40,191 bases of DNA from Candidatus Methanoperedens sp. (lineage in GTDB: Archaea > Halobacteriota > Methanosarcinia > Methanosarcinales > Methanoperedenaceae). Of this stretch, positions 35,555-40,191 are shown one piece after another (position 1 is the first letter of the stretch; each line of letters opens with the position of its first letter). The stretch covers positions 1-40,191 of the forward strand of contig JAQUNZ010000015.1 of assembly GCA_028717345.1 (NCBI GenBank). The letters run 5' to 3'. Below the pieces are notes generated by a model, which worked only from the letters and a program-made list of their open reading frames with translations, had not been told where the DNA came from and made no database searches. A program made the position numbers and the translations under genes.

Positions 35555-35698
35555 ATGGAAATGGAAAGTGGCGAACTCGGGACGGACTCGGAGTCCAAAT
35601 TCACCGGGCGAGCCGTCAGGAATGTGGCTGGAATACCGAAGGCGGCGCGCCGGGGTGAATTGGCGCGCTATCGTCTTGGAACATATACAATAATTTGA
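35555..35698 (+). CDS. Possible small ORF in the GC-rich spacer (47 aa), doubtful
   Basis: An open frame of 47 codons starts three bases after the fwdB stop. The predicted peptide is basic and has no known motif (it contains GIPKAARRGELARY). There is no good ribosome site. The same DNA forms strong RNA-like secondary structure, so a non-coding role is at least as likely. It is listed because nothing else is annotated here. Confidence 0.2.
   Translation: MEMESGELGTDSESKFTGRAVRNVAGIPKAARRGELARYRLGTYTII
35581..35668 (+). ncRNA. GC-rich structured element with predicted pseudoknot after fwdB
   Basis: This GC-rich stretch stands out from AT-rich DNA on its 3' side. GCGCGCC (35645-35651) pairs with GGCGCGC (35662-35668) around a ten-base loop. 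Eight bases of that loop (35654-35661, GGTGAATT) are complementary to AATTCACC at 35598-35605, forming a possible pseudoknot. Further hairpins are GGACT-CGG-AGTCC (35584-35596) and GACGG/CCGTC (35581-35585 with 35613-35617), which share bases and are alternatives. It may be a 3' UTR structure, a small RNA or a palindromic repeat. No known RNA family is recognised. Confidence 0.35.
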
Positions 35699-35742
35699 CC
35701 ATCAGGATTGAAACTGGATAACAAAATTAATATATGGTAATA

Positions 35743-35757
35743 CTCTTTATATAATCA
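35743..35757 (+). promoter_or_regulatory. TATA promoter of the 250-residue unknown gene
   Basis: CTCTTTATATAATC is centred about 28 bases before ATG 35780, which predicts a leaderless transcript. Confidence 0.5.
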
Positions 35758-35779
35758 ATCGTAAGGATTGAAATCAATT

Positions 35780-36532
35780 ATGCAAGATCGATATGTCGCA
35801 GATATAGGTGATTTTGGAAAATATGGATTACTTAATTTTATTGCGTCTGAGACAAAACTCAGATTAGGCGTGAATTGGTATCTTACTTCACCTACCCCCA
35901 ATGAGAATAAATCTGAAGACGGTAAGTTTTATAAATATTTACTTAAAGATACAAAATATGCTCAAAAATTAGGCGATTGTAATAAAGAACTTTATGAAAA
36001 ATTACAGAAAATAATCAGAGAATGGGATGAAGGTAAGAATCCCGAAATTAGATGCCTGAAACAAATTGAATATCATAATATTCTACCAAAAGGAACTATT
36101 TTTCATAAAAATGAACTTAAAGAAAATAATAGAAAAAATTGGCTGAGCAGAAGTATTAGTAATCTATCTGGAAGCGAGCTAGTATTTTTTGACCCGGATA
36201 ATGGCATCTGCATCAAAGATGAAGATAAATCCCCAAAACATGTTTATTGTAATGAGATTAGGGACTATTTTGAAAATGGACAAAGTTTGGTAGTTTATCA
36301 GCACGCTGATCGCACTGATAAATTCAATAACGTCCTTTTAGATAAGAAAGATAAACTAATCAAAGAATTAGAAATAAATAATAATCAAATTATTTGTCTG
36401 AGATACAAAAGAGGTTCTGCGAGAGCTTTTTTTATTATTATGCAGCAAGAACATTCTGTTTGCATTACAAAAGCAATAAATGATTTTTTAAAAACAAAAT
36501 GGGGAGAACATGAACATTTCATTAAAATATGA
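35780..36532 (+). CDS. Conserved unknown protein with DRYVADIGDFGKYG and DPDNG motifs (250 aa)
   Basis: The function is not known. The N-terminus MQDRYVADIGDFGKYGLL and the internal FFDPDNGICI (about 138-147) look like conserved motifs; I recall similar proteins scattered over bacteria and archaea, but cannot name a domain. There is no membrane segment or signal peptide. It is strongly AT-rich and Lys/Asn/Ile-rich compared with fwd and fdhD on either side, which suggests recent acquisition together with the MNT/HEPN pair. An upstream TTG at 35768 is possible, but the ATG fits the conserved start and the promoter. Confidence 0.8.
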   Translation: MQDRYVADIGDFGKYGLLNFIASETKLRLGVNWYLTSPTPNENKSEDGKFYKYLLKDTKYAQKLGDCNKELYEKLQKIIREWDEGKNPEIRCLKQIEYHNILPKGTIFHKNELKENNRKNWLSRSISNLSGSELVFFDPDNGICIKDEDKSPKHVYCNEIRDYFENGQSLVVYQHADRTDKFNNVLLDKKDKLIKELEINNNQIICLRYKRGSARAFFIIMQQEHSVCITKAINDFLKTKWGEHEHFIKI

Positions 36533-36585
36533 GATATCGTATCTTAATATAAAATCTGTACGGTTTGATATGGAGGAGATGTAAA

Positions 36586-37035
36586 ATGCAAACAAAACTC
36601 ATCACAGAACTAACAGCCGTCCTTAAGCAGAAATTCAGCCAGAGCCTTTTATCTATTGTCCTGTTCGGCTCTATCGTTAAGGGCAATTTTACAGAAACTT
36701 CAGATATTGATGTCATCGTAGTGTGTGAAAATCTCATAGAAGACTGGAGAGCACGCGATAAAATGATTCTTGAACTTACTGAAGATATTGAATTGAAATA
36801 CTCCACCCCTATCCACATGAATCTTGTGGGCAAAGATGAAATTTCACATTCAATAGAATCAGCCAATCCATTGCTGCTTGAAATTTATGATGCAAATAGA
36901 ATTATATATGATAAGGGCAGCTTCTTCAGCAATTTACTAAAAAATTTCGAGTTCAATCTACATAAATGGCATGCAACAAAAATTGAAAAAGGTTTCTGGA
37001 AAATCCCTGGTTTAGCGGTGATAGAAAGTGCCTGA
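36586..37035 (+). CDS. Minimal nucleotidyltransferase (MNT), antitoxin-type (149 aa)
   Basis: A pol-beta-like nucleotidyltransferase with a perfect GS-x10-DxD motif (GSIVKGNFTETSDIDV, about 30-45). Such MNT proteins pair with HEPN proteins; in characterised pairs the MNT AMPylates and silences the HEPN toxin. Two GGAG copies precede ATG 36586 (spacing 7 for the nearer). The gene overlaps the HEPN gene by 8 bases. It is AT-rich like its neighbours. A TATA-like CTTAATATAAAA at 36542-36553 may drive the pair. Confidence 0.9.
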   Translation: MQTKLITELTAVLKQKFSQSLLSIVLFGSIVKGNFTETSDIDVIVVCENLIEDWRARDKMILELTEDIELKYSTPIHMNLVGKDEISHSIESANPLLLEIYDANRIIYDKGSFFSNLLKNFEFNLHKWHATKIEKGFWKIPGLAVIESA

Positions 37036-37471
37036 AACCCAAAAAATTTTTGAAGCTCTTATGATGGAGGCATGCTCAGATGTGCGGTCTGCAAAATTAC
37101 TTCTGGACGGGGGAGAATTCAGCAGGTCAATCTATCATTCACAGCAAGCGATTGAAAAAGCAATGAAAGCCAGTCTTGCTTTAAAAGGCGCCATAATAAC
37201 CGACGACCACTGGGTTTCAGATAGGTTTCTTCAGGCTTTTCCTGAGATGCCAGGCATTAATAATTTAATTCGTGAATCTAAATATTTAGAGCGGCAGGCA
37301 ATCAAATCAAGATATCCTTTATTTACAAATCCAGATAAACCGATATGGATTCCTTCACAGGAATATTCATACCAGGATGCGAACGATGCCTACAAGAAAA
37401 CCATCACTATTGTAAAAAATATAATCCAATTTTTGAAAGAAAAGCATGGCATCTCATTCGAGATTAATTAG
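37028..37471 (+). CDS. HEPN-domain protein, partner of the MNT (147 aa)
   Basis: An alpha-helical HEPN protein (PF05168-like). It shows YHSQQAIEKAMKASLALKG (about 38-56), the common core, and a C-terminal helix with QDANDAYKKTITIVKNII. The usual RNase motif R-x4-6-H is not evident; the nearest are RSIYH (x3) and RQAIKSRYP (no His). It may therefore be a variant, or act with its MNT in another way. The start is GTG at 37028, overlapping the MNT stop. Confidence 0.88.
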   Translation: MPETQKIFEALMMEACSDVRSAKLLLDGGEFSRSIYHSQQAIEKAMKASLALKGAIITDDHWVSDRFLQAFPEMPGINNLIRESKYLERQAIKSRYPLFTNPDKPIWIPSQEYSYQDANDAYKKTITIVKNIIQFLKEKHGISFEIN

Positions 37472-37476
37472 GAAAT

Positions 37477-37490
37477 ACGTTTATACAATA
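37477..37490 (+). promoter_or_regulatory. TATA promoter for fdhD (leaderless transcript predicted)
   Basis: ATACGTTTATACAA is centred about 26 bases before ATG 37510, so transcription should begin at or near the start codon. No ribosome site is present. Confidence 0.5.
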
Positions 37491-37509
37491 TTGCACTTTT
37501 AGCATACAA

Positions 37510-38337
37510 ATGAAAGAAAACTGGCACGCTGAAAAAGCAGGAAAATGGACAAGTTACTGGAAGGATGAGGTGCATGATTCTTCTGCCCCATATATTTTGA
37601 CAAAGTGTGTGGAAATTTCCGAAGATGTGCGAAAAGAACTTGAACTGGATGTCGTGGAAGAAGAGAGCATAAAAATCATGCTGGATGGGCGACACCTCGT
37701 TACCCTTCTTGCCCTTCCTCGAGAGCTTCGCGAACTTGCTGTGGGATTTCTTATATGCGAGGGTGTCCTTAAGGGAATCGAAGACATTCATTCGATATCT
37801 GTGCAGGTAGATACCGTTTTTTGCCAGAGTTCACTCGATATTAGTGAATTTGAATTGTGGACAGAGGTCAGGAGTTCGGGATGCATTGGTATAAAATCAT
37901 CATGGGAAGGAATAGAACCTGTCACCTCAAAAGTCAGGATGGAAAAAGAAGTATTGCTGAATGCTATCGAACTAATAAAAGAGAAGGGGAAGATCTGGAG
38001 AAGAACCGGCGGAACTCACTCCTCGCTTATTTGCACAACTGATGGGGAAATAGTATCGTTTTGCGAGGATGTCAGCAGGGCGTGCTCTGTGGATAAGGCT
38101 GCCGGAGCGGCGCTGCTTTCGGGAAAAGACCTTTGCGACTGCGCCCTTGTTACAACTGGACGGCTTTCAGGCGGGATGGTGGCAAAAGCGGCGCGGGCAG
38201 GGATACCGATCGTGGTTAGCAAGGCAGCGCCGTTGAGTACGGGTATTGAGCTATCAAATAAGGTCGGAATGACGCTTGTGGCATTTGTGAGAAAACCGAA
38301 TTTATATGTATATTCTGGTGGGCAAAGGATCGTATGA
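37510..38337 (+). CDS. fdhD: FdhD-family sulfurtransferase for bis-pterin Mo/W enzymes
   Basis: FdhD passes sulfur from a cysteine desulfurase to the molybdenum/tungsten cofactor of formate dehydrogenase-type enzymes. Seen: TGGTHSS (about 166-172), EDVSRACSVDKAAGA (about 186-200), TTGRLSGGMVAKAARAGIPIVVSKAAPLSTG and the closing VAFVRKPNLYVYS. The loop has SGCIGI: the first Cys of the CxxC pair is kept and the second is Ile. It is 275 residues. Separated from fwdB only by the AT-rich insert, it may have been next to the fwd operon before that insert arrived, and FwdB is a plausible client. Confidence 0.94.
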   Translation: MKENWHAEKAGKWTSYWKDEVHDSSAPYILTKCVEISEDVRKELELDVVEEESIKIMLDGRHLVTLLALPRELRELAVGFLICEGVLKGIEDIHSISVQVDTVFCQSSLDISEFELWTEVRSSGCIGIKSSWEGIEPVTSKVRMEKEVLLNAIELIKEKGKIWRRTGGTHSSLICTTDGEIVSFCEDVSRACSVDKAAGAALLSGKDLCDCALVTTGRLSGGMVAKAARAGIPIVVSKAAPLSTGIELSNKVGMTLVAFVRKPNLYVYSGGQRIV

Positions 38338-38357
38338 AATATTTGAGTTTTACTTCT

Positions 38358-39665
38358 TTACTTCCAATAAAGCAGGAAAAACCATGCAGGAATTAAAAGT
38401 ATATCCGAATCATCAGCTTTTTGGCTCTCAAGCATATCTTTTGTTACTATTATTGCTTTTTTGATCTTGAATTGCTTGCAAAATTTCAATAGCGGCTTAA
38501 AATCCCTATTTGTTATCTGCTGCTGATATTTTACCTCTATTGGCACAGGCTTGTCATCTCGTTTAGCTATAATATCGACTTCGTCTTTTTGAGGCGTTCT
38601 CCAAAAAGAGCTTTTCTCAATTTTGTTTGCAATTTCTGCCTCAACAAGATGTCCTGCAACTTCGGTTCTTATAGCGCTAAACGGATAATCAAGCAGTGCT
38701 ATTACAATTGAACTGTGCGCAGAATACTGCTTTTTGCTCGCCCTTACCTGTTTTGAAACGCTCGCAGTAAAATTGTAGCTGATTTTTATTAGAAATGACT
38801 TTTCAAGCAAACTGATGTAATGGGACACGCGGTTCCTGTTGACTTTCAAAATACCTGATAAGTTGATCACTTCAAATAATTGTGCATTGCCATTTGCAAG
38901 CAGTCTGAATAATTCATAAATTATTTTTTCGTCGTCCCCTGAAATCCGGGCAATGTCAACTATGGTTTTCTCAATTACCGATTCTTTAATATATTTTTTT
39001 ATAAATTCTTCATCATTTATTTCCAACAATTCGGGAAATGCACCCTTTAAAAGGTACTTTTCAAACAGCTCCCTGTAGGTCTCTTTTTTTTCCGAATATT
39101 TCAGGTCATATTCCCTGAAAATATCTTCAGTTACCTGATATTCCATTCCTGAATATCTTGCAAATTCACTGAATTTCATGACCGGGAGATTAAATGAGAA
39201 CAGCCTGCCAGCAAGCGTTTCTTTATGTTCTCCAAGTTCAAGGCTCGCAGAACCTGTGACAAATATTTTCAATTTCTCTTCAATATCATAATAAGTTTTC
39301 AACAAATCTGCCCAGTTTGGTAATTTCTGTATTTCGTCCAGAAAAAGATAACGAATCCCGGTTTTATCTGAAAACTCAAGAAAATATTTTACAAGATCTT
39401 CAGCTACTTCATATTTTTGATAATCAATATCATCAAAAGAGATGTAACATATATTGTTTTTCGGCGCATCAAGTTTATTGATAAGTTGTTTCATTAAAAC
39501 GGTTTTTCCAATTCTCCGAAGGCCGACAACAGCAATTATCTGCCTGGATCCGAGATACTTGAGTAAAGTCTCAAGCAAGTCCCTTTCAAATACTGGCACA
39601 ACCAGCTTTTTTTCTTGCCACCATGGATTTTGTCTGATCAACAACGATCTGTGTCGTTCTTCCAT
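38358..39665 (-). CDS. AAA-type ATPase with C-terminal DUF4143-like domain (435 aa)
   Basis: A member of the archaeal ATPase/DUF4143 group. Walker A is GLRRIGKT (about 47-54), Walker B YLFLDEIQKLP, and sensor 1 FVTGSASLEL. A winged-helix-like middle (GILKVNRNRVSHYISLLEKSFLI) is followed by a C-terminal domain with DEVDIIAKRDDKPVPIEVKY, a restriction endonuclease-like D...E-x-K pattern. These proteins are frequent in archaea and associate with mobile regions; their function is unknown. The promoter TATA (AAAATATATAAG, minus strand) lies about 28 bases before the ATG, so a leaderless transcript is likely. It is convergent with fdhD. Confidence 0.9.
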   Translation of the reverse strand: MEERHRSLLIRQNPWWQEKKLVVPVFERDLLETLLKYLGSRQIIAVVGLRRIGKTVLMKQLINKLDAPKNNICYISFDDIDYQKYEVAEDLVKYFLEFSDKTGIRYLFLDEIQKLPNWADLLKTYYDIEEKLKIFVTGSASLELGEHKETLAGRLFSFNLPVMKFSEFARYSGMEYQVTEDIFREYDLKYSEKKETYRELFEKYLLKGAFPELLEINDEEFIKKYIKESVIEKTIVDIARISGDDEKIIYELFRLLANGNAQLFEVINLSGILKVNRNRVSHYISLLEKSFLIKISYNFTASVSKQVRASKKQYSAHSSIVIALLDYPFSAIRTEVAGHLVEAEIANKIEKSSFWRTPQKDEVDIIAKRDDKPVPIEVKYQQQITNRDFKPLLKFCKQFKIKKAIIVTKDMLESQKADDSDILLIPAWFFLLYWK

Positions 39666-39689
39666 TGTTTGTATATCGGTAAAGCATAC

Positions 39690-39702
39690 TTATATATTTT
39701 AT
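39690..39702 (-). promoter_or_regulatory. TATA promoter of the AAA ATPase
   Basis: On the minus strand, ATAAAATATATAA is about 28 bases from the ATG at 39665. It lies beside the ATGCAT-rich inverted repeat. Confidence 0.45.
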
Positions 39703-39713
39703 GCATGAAATCT

Positions 39714-39768
39714 ATGCATATTATTATTTTTATGCATTAAATATATGTATAAAAATAATAATATGCAT
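39714..39768. repeat. 24-bp inverted repeat (one mismatch, 7-base spacer) rich in ATGCAT
   Basis: The arm 39714-39737 and the arm 39745-39768 are reverse complements except at one position, with a spacer TAAATAT. ATGCAT palindromes occur at 39701, 39714, 39732 and 39763, and ATGCATGAA is directly repeated at 39701 and 39763. It lies between the divergent ATPase and aldehyde dehydrogenase genes. It may be an operator for either, a cruciform, or a remnant of a small mobile element. Confidence 0.75.
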
Positions 39769-39811
39769 GAATGGAATAGCTACGATGAATGTTAGATTAT
39801 ATTCTGGCGAG

Positions 39812-39828
39812 TGAGGATACTATAAAAA
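39812..39828 (+). promoter_or_regulatory. Candidate TATA promoter for the aldehyde dehydrogenase gene
   Basis: GGATACTATAAAAAGTT lies about 40 bases before ATG 39862. The predicted leader holds AGGT as a weak ribosome site. Confidence 0.4.
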
Positions 39829-39861
39829 GTTGTATGCTGTAGATTATGGCAGGTAAAAGCT

Positions 39862-40191
39862 ATGCTTGATGGAAAACTATTGATCGGAGGAAACTGGAAA
39901 ACCTGCGATAGGACATTCGAATCTTTGAATCCTGCTACAGGCGATGTCATCGCAAGAGCATGTCTTGCAGGCGTTGAAGAAGTAACAGAAGCCGTAAGGG
40001 AAGCGAAGATTGCCCAAAAAAGCTGGAAAAATACTGACATTTCAGAAAGGACAAGAATTTTTATCAGGATCGGGGATGAGCTTCTAAAAAGAATACAGGA
40101 TATAAGCAACCTCATAACAATCGAAATGGGCCGTCCGCTGTTTGAATCAAATATCGAAGTGCACAAAACCTCTGAAATGATAAAATATTTT
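39862..40191 (+). CDS. Aldehyde dehydrogenase family protein, N-terminal part (runs off the window)
   Basis: The first 110 residues of an NAD(P)-dependent aldehyde dehydrogenase are visible. LIGGNWKTCDRTFESLNPATGDVIAR (about 6-31; quoted parts are GGNW and NPATG) is the standard opening. AQKSWKNTDISERTRI and LITIEMGRPLFES follow, all in register with succinate-semialdehyde/lactaldehyde dehydrogenase types. The catalytic Cys and Glu lie beyond the window, so the substrate is not readable. ATG 39862 follows AGGTAAAAGCT. Confidence 0.9.
   Translation, partial: MLDGKLLIGGNWKTCDRTFESLNPATGDVIARACLAGVEEVTEAVREAKIAQKSWKNTDISERTRIFIRIGDELLKRIQDISNLITIEMGRPLFESNIEVHKTSEMIKYF

Noticed and set aside
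35700-35775. Two copies of AGGATTGAAA exactly 60 bases apart, resembling the end of archaeal CRISPR repeats
   Set aside because: Similarity ends after about 11 bases, the flanks do not align, and there are only two copies. The second may simply be the upstream region of the next gene. Not an array.

Overview
The window reads as chromosomal DNA of a cytochrome-rich archaeon of the Methanosarcinales type, most likely an anaerobic methane oxidiser close to Candidatus Methanoperedens (ANME-2d). The evidence is a tungsten/molybdenum formylmethanofuran dehydrogenase operon (C1 pathway), the archaeal GTP cyclohydrolase MptA (tetrahydromethanopterin pathway), an archaeal-type AspRS, an archaeal c-di-AMP cyclase, TATA/BRE-like promoters, and, unusually for methanogens, a Rieske/cytochrome b operon with multiheme cytochromes c carrying PGF-CTERM archaeosortase tails. 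The assignment is inferred from gene content only.

Layout. 1-628: start of a phosphohexomutase gene (minus) and a small glutaredoxin-like gene (plus). 603-5004 (minus): one tight respiratory operon, in order of transcription two paralogous six-heme cytochromes, a monoheme cytochrome, a small membrane protein, a Rieske protein, a cytochrome b6-like subunit, a subunit IV-like subunit and a 61-residue membrane protein. 5169-13682 (minus): housekeeping genes dapF and a diadenylate cyclase, smc with a coiled-coil partner, aspS and a HEAT-repeat protein. 13936-17540: an anchored surface protein, a two-gene 2-hydroxyacyl-CoA dehydratase/double-cubane-type system, a small membrane protein and mptA. 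17686-21327 (plus): an ABC-2 exporter with a second ATPase whose reading frame has no ATG, GTG or TTG before its Walker A motif. 21427-28583 (plus): a surface-glycan cluster (one GT2, three GT4, Gmd, a second SDR, a Wzm-like permease). 28660-35552 (plus): a tungstate-binding lipoprotein followed by fwd genes E-F-A-C-D-B, with a ModE-like palindrome at the promoter. 35553-37471: a GC-rich structured spacer, then an AT-rich accessory insert (unknown 250-residue protein, MNT/HEPN pair). 37510-40191: fdhD, an AAA/DUF4143 ATPase (minus) with a large inverted repeat upstream, and the start of an aldehyde dehydrogenase gene.

How it fits together. The Rieske/cyt b operon should oxidise a low-potential membrane quinol and pass electrons to extracytoplasmic c hemes. 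The Fwd enzyme handles the formyl-methanofuran step of C1 oxidation or reduction. TupA supplies tungstate and FdhD may sulfurate the bis-pterin cofactor. MptA feeds the C1 carrier pathway.

The most interesting points are: a b6-type cytochrome that keeps the Cys used for heme ci, paired with a Rieske protein lacking the Ser and Tyr that raise its potential; the ModE-like operator in front of the tupA-fwd operon; the ATT/CTG start; two perfect hairpins between the dehydratase-like gene and its activase; and a predicted pseudoknot after fwdB. No tRNA, rRNA, insertion sequence or CRISPR array was seen, and no stretch over 300 bases lacks a gene.
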